From the NCBI RefSeq assembly GCF_008065135.1, contig NZ_CP042914.1:7173404-7237403 (forward strand): 64,000 nt of DNA. Direction: 5' to 3'. The translations under genes and the position numbers were made by a program. The notes beneath the pieces were generated by a model, which did not search any database, had not been told where the DNA came from, and saw only the letters and a program-made list of their open reading frames with translations. This document shows, piece by piece, positions 26,985-35,533 of the stretch. Numbering within the stretch: position 1 is the first letter of the stretch; the number at the start of each line of letters is the position of its first letter. The DNA is from Roseimaritima ulvae (GTDB lineage: Bacteria > Planctomycetota > Planctomycetia > Pirellulales > Pirellulaceae).

Positions 26985-27071
26985 GTTCAAAAATCCTTTT
27001 GCATAAGTGGAAACTGATTTACTTCACTCTCTCTCTGGGCATTGGTATCTACACAAGGCGCACCACCCCAT

Positions 27072-27205
27072 TTCACCCTCCCTCCGGGAGGGTCGCGAGG
27101 AACGAGCGGGGAGGGCTTTTCGGTTTGCAAGATGCCATTTACAGTTGCCCACATCCAGAAAACCCTCCCCTCGCTAAGGCTCGACCCTCCCGGAGGGAGG
27201 GTGAA
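27072..27205. repeat. Inverted-repeat element, family A copy 2
   Basis: A 134-base element with ends TTCACCCTCCCTCCGGGAGG and its inverted copy. The left arm carries the TCGCGAGGAACGAGCGGG core and the right arm, on the other strand, TCGAGCCTTAGCGAGG. This is the same pair of cores as copy 1 (11652-11785) but in the reverse order, so the element sits in the opposite orientation. It lies between the SDR promoter side and the end of the DUF1206 gene. Confidence 0.85.
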
Positions 27206-27235
27206 GGAAGAGGCTCCGCAGCAACTAATGTTCCG

Positions 27236-28099
27236 CTAGGAAGTGACATTGAAACGGCGGTAACGTGCCATCAAGAACATATGCACCGCGTAACACATCA
27301 GCCCAAAGCCGGTGATCCCGATCAGAACTTTGCCGTAGGTTTGAGCCGCAATGGCAGCCAGTGCGTCGCTCATCCCGGCGATCTCGCCATCAGAAGTTCC
27401 ACGGATCGCGGACATCAAGATAAACCCGCCGATGATCGCAAACGCCACGCCACGTGTCGACAAGCCGATGCGACCAGCGTTCAACGCGGCTTTCCTCGCT
27501 CCTTCGCTCATCTCGCCGATTTTGTACTTTGTCATGAACTTGGCCTGATATGCCTTGTAAATGAAATACAAAGCGACTCCGATCGTGATCACCGCAGCAA
27601 TACCCAGCAGCACTCGCCCCCAAACCGAATCGAGCAAACTGCTGGCGGCGCTGTCGCCCGAGCCCGATGAACCGCCCATCCCTAATGCCAACGAACCGGC
27701 ATACAGTCCCAGCGAGAGGTAAGCAATTCCGCTGATCGCATACCCGATGCGTTTGAAGATTCCCTTCGCTTCACCGCCCTCCCCTTCGGTATCTTTTGCC
27801 GCCTGCACCCATCGCCATACGGTGTAGCCGATCAATCCAATCGCGGTCAGGCCAAGCAGAACCTGACCAAAAGGCTGTTGCCCGATTTCGCGGATCGCTT
27901 CGCGTGATCCAGAGATTTCACCGCCCGCCCCGATGGCCAGCTTGAATGCTAAAAACCCAATGATGAAGTACACGACTCCTTTGGCAACGTGCCCTGCCCT
28001 GCCCAATGGCTCCACCCACGCCGGAACTTCGGGAAGCTCGCGGGCCTTAAAACCGTGCCAAGAAGGGGTCGATGAAGAGTGAGAGGAGGAGGCGGACAT
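27236..28099 (-). CDS. DUF1206 membrane protein
   Basis: A 287-residue protein built of three repeated two-helix units, the DUF1206 pattern: LGRAGHVAKGVVYFIIGFLA, then FKRIGYAISGIAYLSLGLYA, then AGRIGLSTRGVAFAIIGGFI. Each repeat has R.G...(K/S/R)G...(F/L)..IG and is followed by a GKVLIG- or GQVLLG-type helix. The N-terminal tail is Ser-rich. ATG at 28099 is chosen over upstream starts because the family begins near it; the first 19 codons of the longer reading look non-coding. Function of the family is unknown. It is flanked by two family A repeats. Confidence 0.88.
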   Translation of the reverse strand: MSASSSHSSSTPSWHGFKARELPEVPAWVEPLGRAGHVAKGVVYFIIGFLAFKLAIGAGGEISGSREAIREIGQQPFGQVLLGLTAIGLIGYTVWRWVQAAKDTEGEGGEAKGIFKRIGYAISGIAYLSLGLYAGSLALGMGGSSGSGDSAASSLLDSVWGRVLLGIAAVITIGVALYFIYKAYQAKFMTKYKIGEMSEGARKAALNAGRIGLSTRGVAFAIIGGFILMSAIRGTSDGEIAGMSDALAAIAAQTYGKVLIGITGFGLMCYAVHMFLMARYRRFNVTS

Positions 28100-28243
28100 A
28101 AGATTGCTCAATGGTTTGAAGGAGATGGTCAGACGCATGTGCAAGCCTATGCACATAGCGTGCCGATGCCGTCTTATCCTGATTTCCTCCCAGCTTGCCC
28201 TGCGAATCGCCTCGGGACGTGAAGAGGATTAATGACGGATTCA

Positions 28244-28360
28244 CTTCACTCTCCCTCTGGGAGAGTCGAGCGTCAGCGAGGAGAGGGCGACCGCGCCGCT
28301 GCAAAAAGCAAAAGAACCTCCCCTCGCTGACGCTCGACCCTCCTTAACAAGGAGGGTGAA
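28244..28360. repeat. Inverted-repeat element, family A copy 3
   Basis: A 117-base element, CTTCACTCTCCCTCTGGGAG at the left and an inverted counterpart ending GGAGGGTGAAG-like at the right. Both arms carry the TCGAGCGTCAGCGAGG-type core, so unlike copies 1 and 2 the arms are of one kind. It lies between the DUF1206 promoter side and the end of the phosphatidyltransferase gene. Confidence 0.8.
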
Positions 28361-28450
28361 GCAAGCGGCCCCAAGGTCCAATGCTGCAGTAATACCTTTC
28401 ACGTCCCACGCGGTTGAGAGTGGCCCCCAAACTCTGGGGCTGGCGCCAAC

Positions 28451-29179
28451 CTACATACTGTCGCTGCTCCGCAGCTGATCATCCCGCGTCGCCCGTGCGT
28501 GCTGCAAGGACGCGAAGCTATAGAAAGCCGGATAGACCAGAGAGCCCAACACCAACCACAGCGGCGTGCGAGGGTAGTCCCACAACAGGATTGCGACCAA
28601 GCAAATCGTCCACAACAGCCCACCCAGAAAGACCGGTTTTTTCCAAGGTTTTGGGGCAAGATTGGGGTATAGCACCCAGATCGGCGTCACCGTTAGAACG
28701 GTCAACATCCACAACGTGATCGCGGTCAACCAGGGACTGATTTGAACCGAAAACACGCCCGCATAGATGGCGTACAAATTCCAATACGAGGGAAAGCCAC
28801 GAAACACGCCGCGGCGTTCGTCTTTGGCTTCTCGGTGCGCGAAACCCATCAAGCTGGCCACCATCGCCAGCGTCACGGTAAATCCCAGTCCCGCGGGCAT
28901 CCACTCCATCCGCCAGATCAGCATCAAGGGGATAAAGGCGAACGTCAGATAGTCCAGCAGATCGTCGATCGTGCGACCGTCCACATTCCCCGCCTTGGCC
29001 TTCACATCGAATCGACGCGCCAGCGGTCCATCGATCGCGTCGATGAATGTGGTCAGGAGCAAATAGGCAAACACGATTCGCGGGTCACAGTCGCGACGCG
29101 TCAGTTCCCACGTCGCCAACGCCGCCGGAATCACTCCAGATGCCGTCAGCACATGGACTAGATAAGCAGGCTTGAACAC
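28451..29179 (-). CDS. CDP-alcohol phosphatidyltransferase, possibly phosphatidylcholine synthase-like
   Basis: A 242-residue membrane enzyme. The CDP-alcohol transferase motif appears as DAIDGPLARRFDVKAKAG, followed by NVDGRTIDDLLDYLTFAFIP in place of the usual spacing of the last two Asp. That arrangement, the length and the following eight or so helices are closest to the Pcs family, which makes phosphatidylcholine directly from CDP-diacylglycerol and choline. The start codon is GTG (29177-29179). Close family members without choline specificity cannot be excluded. It is downstream of the DUF11 gene on the same strand but separated from it by a strong terminator. Confidence 0.78.
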   Translation of the reverse strand: MFKPAYLVHVLTASGVIPAALATWELTRRDCDPRIVFAYLLLTTFIDAIDGPLARRFDVKAKAGNVDGRTIDDLLDYLTFAFIPLMLIWRMEWMPAGLGFTVTLAMVASLMGFAHREAKDERRGVFRGFPSYWNLYAIYAGVFSVQISPWLTAITLWMLTVLTVTPIWVLYPNLAPKPWKKPVFLGGLLWTICLVAILLWDYPRTPLWLVLGSLVYPAFYSFASLQHARATRDDQLRSSDSM

Positions 29180-29205
29180 AGCTCGACTCCGGCTGGTGTA
29201 TTCAT

Positions 29206-29235
29206 AAAAAAACCTCGCCGGTGTTTCCGGCGAGG
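29206..29235 (-). terminator. Intrinsic terminator after the DUF11 gene
   Basis: Read on the minus strand, CCTCGCCGG pairs with CCGGCGAGG around a short AAACA loop and is followed by seven T residues. It lies 26 bases after the DUF11 gene stop and 27 bases before the GTG of the phosphatidyltransferase gene, so it should insulate the two. Confidence 0.88.
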
Positions 29236-29260
29236 CTGCACATTTTAGGTCAAACCAAGC

Positions 29261-31030
29261 TTAGTTGTTCGAGGGGTCGAACAACCGCGTTGGTTCCTCA
29301 CTGACCACTTCGCTCGTCAGCATCTTGCTTTTCAAAGCGGCCTCGAAACGAGCGTTTCCAGTACCGGTCGGTTTCGCGGTCACGGTGTACTCGACGCGAG
29401 CACCGGGCTTCATCGATTTGATCGGACTGAACGTTACCGTATCACCTTCGTTTTGAACTTCGGTGGGCCCATCGGCCGAATCGAACTTCAAGTTATCTGG
29501 CAATCTCGCGATCAGCTCCACATTGTGATCCGGCGCATCGCCTTCGTTCCAAACCTGGATGGTATACTGCACCTTCGATCCGCTCTTCACAGGATCTTCG
29601 TCATCGATGACGGCAATCTGCAAAGCGGGCAGACGGACAACCTCGGCGGTTGCCATGGCCGTAGCGGTAGCTTCGGCAGTCGACTTGGCTTGATCCTCGG
29701 CTTCATCGATCGTGCACACATGCGTGGCACGAACTTCGGTAGGAATCTCTTTCAAATTGTCGGTCCGAATCGCGTAGGTGAACTGCGCGGTTTGGCCGGG
29801 CTCTAGGCGATCGATTTCAAACGACCGATCCTGCATCTGCTGGCTATCCGAAGCGGTCTTTTCTTGACCGCCGTTCTGCTTTTTAGAATCCTGCTTGGGT
29901 GCCTTGGTTGGCTGGCCCTTCGCTTGATTCTTGTTGGACGCCTGGCTTGCCGAGTCATCCGTTTTCAGCTGAACCTCGCCCATATCGGCAAGATTTGCCT
30001 TGGAAGGCCAATGCACCGTCACATTGACCGATTCGGCGGCAACGTTTCCGGAGTTGGTGACCTTGGCGGTAAAGTTGGCCATGCCGTTTCCGTACACTCG
30101 ATCTGGACCGTCCACTTTAACGACCAAGTCCGCAGCGATCACTTTGGTGGTCGTCTCTTTACTGCGGCTCTTCAGGTCACTGTTTTCGGCCTTGGCAACC
30201 GCTCGGCTGCTGAATTCACCAGGCTTCTGTGCATAAACACGGGCTACGAATTCCCGCGTATCGCCGGCTTTCAAACCATCGACCGGGAACGACAACTCGG
30301 TGTCTCCATCGATGGTCGCTAGGCCATCGCCCAGCGAGTCCGTGACGGTGAATTTGCCAACATCGCCGCTACCACCGTTCTTGACCGTGTAGGTCAGTTC
30401 GAAGGCGTTGCAGCGATTGGCTTTCTTAGGAGCCGTCTTGGTCAGCTCTAGCTCTGGCTTGACGACTTGGCTAGTCAAACACAACGCGGGCGTATAGCTA
30501 GCAATCTCCAGGCAACTTCGCAGCTCGCCCTCTTCGTCGGCCGTGGCCTGCACCGTAAAGGTGCGGCTTTCACCCGGCTTCAGCATGTCAATCTTCATCT
30601 TGTCCTGCGACCCGCTGGATTGCTTTTGCTGCTTGTCAGACTGTTTCTGCTGCTTGTCAGCATTGTTCTGCTGCTTGTCCGCTTTGCTCTGTTGTTTGTC
30701 GGCCTGGTTTTGCTTGTCAGTCTTGTTTTGCTTGGACGACTGCTGGTCTTGTCCTTGCATCGAAACCGATTCGATACTGAAGCCTTTGGCTTTGCGTTGC
30801 TTCAACTGAATGTTGTGCAAGACAACGTTGTCCGAATGGTTCGTCACCTCCACTTGGTAAGTGAAGGACTCGCCGACCCGCGCTTGCTCGGGCATGGCGG
30901 CTCGGATACCCAACAGGCCATCACCTGTTCGGATTGAGTTTTCTGCGGCTGGCGTGTCAGCGAGCGCAGTGGTCGCTAACATGGCGGTGCAAGCAAAGGC
31001 TTGCAGGACGCAACGAGGTGTTCGTAGCAT
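29261..31030 (-). CDS. Exported DUF11/CARDB repeat protein with a Lys/Gln-rich insert
   Basis: A 589-residue protein with a signal peptide (LQAFACTAMLATTALA). At least four Ig-like conserved-repeat (DUF11/CARDB) domains follow: one starting MPEQARVGESFTYQVEVTNH, then RCNAFELTYTVKNGGSGDVG, YGNGMANFTAKVTNSGNVAA and SGSKVQYTIQVWNEGDAPDH. The first domain is interrupted by a roughly 45-residue Lys/Gln/Asp tract made of ADKQQ-like units (about residues 107-152). A second Gln/Lys/Ser tract lies near 370-400. Such proteins are cell-surface or periplasmic in planctomycetes and have no known catalytic role. An intrinsic terminator follows the stop. Confidence 0.88.
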   Translation of the reverse strand: MLRTPRCVLQAFACTAMLATTALADTPAAENSIRTGDGLLGIRAAMPEQARVGESFTYQVEVTNHSDNVVLHNIQLKQRKAKGFSIESVSMQGQDQQSSKQNKTDKQNQADKQQSKADKQQNNADKQQKQSDKQQKQSSGSQDKMKIDMLKPGESRTFTVQATADEEGELRSCLEIASYTPALCLTSQVVKPELELTKTAPKKANRCNAFELTYTVKNGGSGDVGKFTVTDSLGDGLATIDGDTELSFPVDGLKAGDTREFVARVYAQKPGEFSSRAVAKAENSDLKSRSKETTTKVIAADLVVKVDGPDRVYGNGMANFTAKVTNSGNVAAESVNVTVHWPSKANLADMGEVQLKTDDSASQASNKNQAKGQPTKAPKQDSKKQNGGQEKTASDSQQMQDRSFEIDRLEPGQTAQFTYAIRTDNLKEIPTEVRATHVCTIDEAEDQAKSTAEATATAMATAEVVRLPALQIAVIDDEDPVKSGSKVQYTIQVWNEGDAPDHNVELIARLPDNLKFDSADGPTEVQNEGDTVTFSPIKSMKPGARVEYTVTAKPTGTGNARFEAALKSKMLTSEVVSEEPTRLFDPSNN

Positions 31031-31497
31031 CGGTGTCTCCTTGGAAGGGGGTACATGGACGGAATCGTCAGAAGCCAGATGAGGCTCGATCGTTGAGTTT
31101 GCCTTCGTCGCAATGTACGTGCCAAACCAATCCCGACATTGCGAAAGGCTGGTCTTAACGCACCGACGCGTGCGAGCAGAAGGCCGCAGCTATTCATTTC
31201 ACGTCCCCTGCGACTGCAGCGTGGCACCGCGAGAATTTCCATCGAACGGCAATCGTTCGAAGTGTCAGCTGATCCACCAGCGTGCTGCGATTTCGCTGTT
31301 GAGTTCGCTCGTCGGCGAGTTTTGCAGCGTCACAGCTTGACGGCGATCACGACCCATAGGGCGAGTTCTCGCCCGGATCGTCGCCCTGCTTTTGCAGCCC
31401 GTAAACGGATGGTTCCCTCGGACACAACACGGTTGTTATGATGCGGGAACGGACAAGTGAATGAAGGAACCTGAGCAACGAACAAGAAGAACCTGTT
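31031..31497. other. Non-coding gap between divergent DUF11 and sulfatase genes
   Basis: 467 bases holding the presumed divergent promoters. Short overlapping frames occur on both strands but none has a recognisable protein, a good ribosome site or a signal sequence. No repeat or structured RNA was recognised. Confidence 0.6.
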
Positions 31498-32970
31498 ATG
31501 GAATCGATAAGACTGCTGTTGATTTGCCTAAGTTTGTGTGGCGCCGCAATTCCGGCCGCGTCGCAGGATGCACCAAACATGCCCGCCAAGCCAAATATTG
31601 TCCTGATCATGGCGGATGATTTGGGAGGCCGAGATCTGCCGGCATACGGTAATCGCTTTAACGAGGCACCCAATATTGATCGCTTGGCCGCCGAAGGAAT
31701 GCGATTTCGTAACGCTTACGCCGCTCCCGTGTGTTCGGCGACACGGGCGAGTATTCAGTCGGGGCAATATCCGGCCCGGGTGGGGATCTTTGATTTCATA
31801 CCGGGACATTGGCGTCCCTACGAGAAAGTGATTGTTCCCACACATAGAACCCAGCATTTGCCGGAGGACATTGTGACGCTTGGCGATGCCATGCAAGCGG
31901 CCGGGTACAAGACGGGGTATTTTGGAAAGTGGCATCTCCATAACGGACGGCAGAATTTACCGAACACCCGCGGCTACGATACTGCTCATATGTATGCGGG
32001 CGGCGGATTCTACTCGCCCAAATTCGTGCCCCCGTACAACGGCGGGGGCGGCCAACGTCTGAGCACGCAACTGACGGAGATGAGCATCGACTTCATGAAG
32101 GAAAACAAACAGCAGCCGTTCTTCCTTTTCCTCTCTCACTACGACGTGCATGTGCAACTGGATGCCGACAAGGACTTGATCGACAAGTATCTGAGCAAGC
32201 CGAAAGCCGCGGATTATCCCAGCAACGCCGTCTATGCCGCAATGATCGAGCACGTGGACGACAGCGTCGGCGAGATGCTGCAAGCGATCGAGGAGTTGGG
32301 GCTGGCCGACAATACGATTTTCATTTTCTATTCCGACAACGGCGGAGTGGATAATCGCTTCGATAACGTTCCATTGTTGACCGGTAAGGGTAAGGCGGCG
32401 TATCCAGAAGGACATCCCCTGACCTATATCGCCACATCGAATGCACCGTTACGCGCAGGCAAAGGGACGCTCTATGAAGGCGGAATTCGCGTGCCGCTGG
32501 TGGTGCGTTGGCCAGGCAAGGTGCCTGCGGGGTCCACCTCCGATGCTATTGTCTGCAGCGCGGATTTCTATCCAACGTTTCTGGATGTAGGCCAAGGGAA
32601 AGCACCACCGCAACAAGTACTCGATGGCGTCTCCATGCTTCCGGCGTTGACGAAAAACAGTTTTGATTCGTCGCGAGAAGTGTTCACGCATTATCCGGTC
32701 TTCCACCACGAGCAACCGATGTCGGCGCTGAGAAAAGGGGACTGGAAGATTGTGGAAAATCTAGTTTCGGGAGAGTTCGAACTTTTCAACCTGAAATACG
32801 ATGTCAACGAAATGACTGACCTGAAATTCAGCTACGCAGAAAAGACGGCTGAAATGAAAGAAGCTTTGGACAAGTGGCAACGCGACACGAATGCACAGCA
32901 TCCCGTGCCGAATCCCGACTTCGATCCGGCGCGACGTTACGAATGGGGAAAGCACCCATATCGGCAGTAA
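31498..32970 (+). CDS. Exported type I sulfatase with variant CSATR motif
   Basis: A 490-residue alkaline-phosphatase-fold sulfatase. The signal peptide (MESIRLLLICLSLCGAAIPAA) is followed by the metal site NIVLIMADDLGGRDL. The formylglycine motif is C79-S-A-T-R83 rather than C-x-P-x-R; Ala replaces the usual Pro. Later ligands are seen in YFGKWHLHN, FLSHYDVHVQLD, FYSDNGGVD and APLRAGKGTLYEGGIRVPL. Likely a periplasmic sulfate-ester hydrolase acting on sulfated polysaccharides; the substrate is unknown. It stands alone, convergent with an MDR gene 5 bases away. Confidence 0.93.
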   Translation: MESIRLLLICLSLCGAAIPAASQDAPNMPAKPNIVLIMADDLGGRDLPAYGNRFNEAPNIDRLAAEGMRFRNAYAAPVCSATRASIQSGQYPARVGIFDFIPGHWRPYEKVIVPTHRTQHLPEDIVTLGDAMQAAGYKTGYFGKWHLHNGRQNLPNTRGYDTAHMYAGGGFYSPKFVPPYNGGGGQRLSTQLTEMSIDFMKENKQQPFFLFLSHYDVHVQLDADKDLIDKYLSKPKAADYPSNAVYAAMIEHVDDSVGEMLQAIEELGLADNTIFIFYSDNGGVDNRFDNVPLLTGKGKAAYPEGHPLTYIATSNAPLRAGKGTLYEGGIRVPLVVRWPGKVPAGSTSDAIVCSADFYPTFLDVGQGKAPPQQVLDGVSMLPALTKNSFDSSREVFTHYPVFHHEQPMSALRKGDWKIVENLVSGEFELFNLKYDVNEMTDLKFSYAEKTAEMKEALDKWQRDTNAQHPVPNPDFDPARRYEWGKHPYRQ

Positions 32971-32975
32971 TGGAT

Positions 32976-34001
32976 TCACGGACCAGCACGGTCCGCCGCT
33001 TCGGCAGGCTTGACGGTGATCACGACCTTGCCATGGTCGACGCCGGACTCGATGCGGCGATGAGCCTCGGCGGTGTGGGCTAGATCGAAGCGGCTGTCGA
33101 TCGTGACGTTCAATTGGCCCGCTTCGTGTAACCGGATCAGCTCTTCCAAATCGTCGGCCTTGGGTTTGGCCAGCATCACCGTGCCGGATTTGGAAAAGGG
33201 CCAGGTCAACACGGTCATCAGCATGCCCTGGATGTCCGGTTCGGTCGAAACATAGCGTGCCCCTTCGTTCATCACCGAACGCGAATCCCAATAGCCCGAC
33301 TTGCCCGCCGCATCAAATACGATGTCCCAGTGCTGATTCAACTCGGTGAAGTCGACGTGCTCGTAATCATAGAACTGGTCCGCCCCCAAGGAGAGACAGA
33401 ATTCCTTGTTGTGCCCGCTGGCTACTGCCGAGACGGTACATCCATAAGCTTTGGCGATTTGCACGGCGAACATCCCCACACCGCCGCTGGCCCCGTTGAC
33501 CAACACGTGCTCTCCGGCCTGCATCTTCCCGTGGTCGCGGAGCGATTGCAGAGCGGTGGTTCCCGCCAGTGGCATCGCGGCGGCAATCTCCATGCTCATC
33601 GACGCCGGCAATTTGGCCACCGCGTCGACGGCACAACTGGCGTACTCCGCGCACGCTCCACCGCGCGAGTGCGTCAGAAACGCCATCACGCGGTCGCCTG
33701 GTTTCAGCGGCCCCCCGTCTTCGCCATCCACTACCACGCCGGCCACGTCGTAGCCGGGCACGCGAGGAAAGCCGCCCGGCAAAACGCCTTTCATCTCGCC
33801 GCGTCGCAACCGATAGTCGATCGGATTGACGCTGCAGGCATAGACTTCGATCAGCACCTCGCCGGTGATCCGTCTGGGGATCGAGATTTCGGCCAGCTGC
33901 AACTGCGACGGATCGCCGTAGTCTTCGTAGACGACCGCTCGCATCGTCTGCGACTCCGTTTCGATGGCGTGTTGAGTGGAATCAGGCGTCTTGGTGGACA
34001 T
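32976..34001 (-). CDS. Zinc-free MDR-family NADPH:quinone reductase-like protein
   Basis: A 341-residue medium-chain dehydrogenase/reductase of the quinone oxidoreductase (zeta-crystallin) branch. Seen: MRAVVYEDYGDPSQLQLAEI, SVNPIDYRLRRGEMKG, the conserved PRVPGYDVAGVV, GDRVMAF, MPLAGTTALQSLRD and the NADPH loop NGASGGVGMFAVQIAKAYG. The zinc ligands of alcohol dehydrogenases are absent. The ATG at 34001 is chosen because the next upstream frame (to 34070) has no family features. It reduces quinones or enones in related proteins; the substrate here is unknown. Confidence 0.88.
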   Translation of the reverse strand: MSTKTPDSTQHAIETESQTMRAVVYEDYGDPSQLQLAEISIPRRITGEVLIEVYACSVNPIDYRLRRGEMKGVLPGGFPRVPGYDVAGVVVDGEDGGPLKPGDRVMAFLTHSRGGACAEYASCAVDAVAKLPASMSMEIAAAMPLAGTTALQSLRDHGKMQAGEHVLVNGASGGVGMFAVQIAKAYGCTVSAVASGHNKEFCLSLGADQFYDYEHVDFTELNQHWDIVFDAAGKSGYWDSRSVMNEGARYVSTEPDIQGMLMTVLTWPFSKSGTVMLAKPKADDLEELIRLHEAGQLNVTIDSRFDLAHTAEAHRRIESGVDHGKVVITVKPAEAADRAGP

Positions 34002-34176
34002 GCGTAGCTCGCTCATTTGCACAGGGACGTGGGTAAACACGCCCCCCTTTATTTGCACACTGCATGCCAAAAACGCAGCCCCAGCAGGTCCCGCCGCCGG
34101 TCCACGTCACGATCGTCAAACAGCTTGACCAGATCCTATCTCCCTGAGACGGTGAAATGCTTTTAGGGAATCCGCG

Positions 34177-35493
34177 TCATTCGCCCCAAGAAGCCCGATA
34201 TTCGTTTTCCAACAAGAGCTTCATGGCGGCTTCGTCGTTGACAATGGTTTCCGTTGCGGGATTCCACTCCAGCGGCCGCCCGAGTGTGTTGGAAACGTAC
34301 CCCAAATGGCCTGGCGTGATGGAACGGTGAGTGGTTTCTGCGGGTGAGATGCAAGCTTTGCGTCTCTTGATGCAGTCCAGAAAGTTACGCATGTGATCAT
34401 CGGACCGGTAGACTTTTTTCGGCCCCGGATCAAATGCCTTGCTGGTCCACTCTTTGTTGGATGCCTGCAACTTTCCACGCGTCACAAACACCCAGCCGCT
34501 GTCGCCACGGAACATCACACCGTTTGGGTGCCGTGAACCAACGGATGTTTGCACTCCGGAAGCGTACTTGCACCGGATTTCATAATGGTGCGGTGTGTTA
34601 TAAACCGTTGTCTCGGGAAAGATCCAACCGACAGCCTCGACCGATGTGGGACCGGAAAGATCCACATCCATTGCCCAGTGTGCGATATCGTTGTGATGCC
34701 CGATCCAGTCCATCAAGACACCTCCACCAAACGCGCGATGACCTCGCCACCATCGATGATGACGGGCCCGCATGTACGGTAGCTTGGGAGCCGGACCGCA
34801 CCACATTTCATAGTCGAGACTTTCCGGTGGTTGCTGGATCGTCGGATCCCCCTGAGGCTCGCCGTAGCCCGGATGGAGTCCCACTTGGACCTCACGCAGA
34901 CTTCCCAGATGTCCGTTGCGAATGATCTCCACGGCCTTACGAAATTCGCGGGAGCTTCGTTGTTGGCTGCCGGTCTGAAAAATGGTGTTGTTCTCCTGAG
35001 TCGCCCGATAGACTCGCTGCCCTTCGGCGAAGGTGTGCGTAACCGGCTTTTCGCAGTAGACATCCTTTCCATGGGCAATCGCGTCAAGGGTTCCCAAGGC
35101 GTGCCAGTGATCGGGCGTCGCGATGACCACCGCATCCACGTCCCGCGCCGCGTCGACCTCGCGATAGTCTTGAGTGACCCGAAGCCCCTTTGTGCTTGGG
35201 TCTCTTTTTTGAACATACTGCTTGGCCGCCTCCAGGCCATACGTTTTGCCTTTGCCCCAAGGCTGATCGCGATAGTGGAGCGTATCGACGTCACAAAGCA
35301 TCGTGATTTGGGCGTCGGACTGCTGCAGCAAATTGTCGATCAGGTTGAAGCCTCGCGAGCCAAGTCCGATCACGCCGATGCTCAAGCGATCGCTGGGAGC
35401 GGTGCGTCCCTGCCCCATTGATGTTGCGGGAATAATGGTGGGTGCCACCGCCGCGGCAAAACCCGACTTTAACAGTTGGCGACGAGTGAGCAT
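34177..35493 (-). CDS. Tat-exported Gfo/Idh/MocA oxidoreductase
   Basis: A 438-residue NAD(P)-dependent sugar oxidoreductase with a Tat signal (TRRQLLKSGFAAAVAPTIIP). Rossmann loop IGVIGLGSRGFNLI, then ATPDHWHALG, and catalytic-site EKPVTHTF. A C-terminal beta domain follows with WWRGHRAFGGGVLMDWIGHH, typical of the large planctomycete paralogue family in which exported copies carry the bound cofactor across the membrane. It is followed downstream by 175 non-coding bases before the MDR gene. Upstream, 40 bases away, is a second Gfo/Idh gene without a signal, so the pair may act on the same sugar derivative in two compartments. Confidence 0.93.
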   Translation of the reverse strand: MLTRRQLLKSGFAAAVAPTIIPATSMGQGRTAPSDRLSIGVIGLGSRGFNLIDNLLQQSDAQITMLCDVDTLHYRDQPWGKGKTYGLEAAKQYVQKRDPSTKGLRVTQDYREVDAARDVDAVVIATPDHWHALGTLDAIAHGKDVYCEKPVTHTFAEGQRVYRATQENNTIFQTGSQQRSSREFRKAVEIIRNGHLGSLREVQVGLHPGYGEPQGDPTIQQPPESLDYEMWCGPAPKLPYMRARHHRWWRGHRAFGGGVLMDWIGHHNDIAHWAMDVDLSGPTSVEAVGWIFPETTVYNTPHHYEIRCKYASGVQTSVGSRHPNGVMFRGDSGWVFVTRGKLQASNKEWTSKAFDPGPKKVYRSDDHMRNFLDCIKRRKACISPAETTHRSITPGHLGYVSNTLGRPLEWNPATETIVNDEAAMKLLLENEYRASWGE

Positions 35494-35533
35494 GATTGTT
35501 CGTCCTGCTGGTTAGTTGGAAGCAAAGGGAAAA

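Noticed and set aside
26999-27670. 223-codon + strand frame
   Set aside because: It runs through the family A copy 2 and then opposite to the DUF1206 gene; no protein features.
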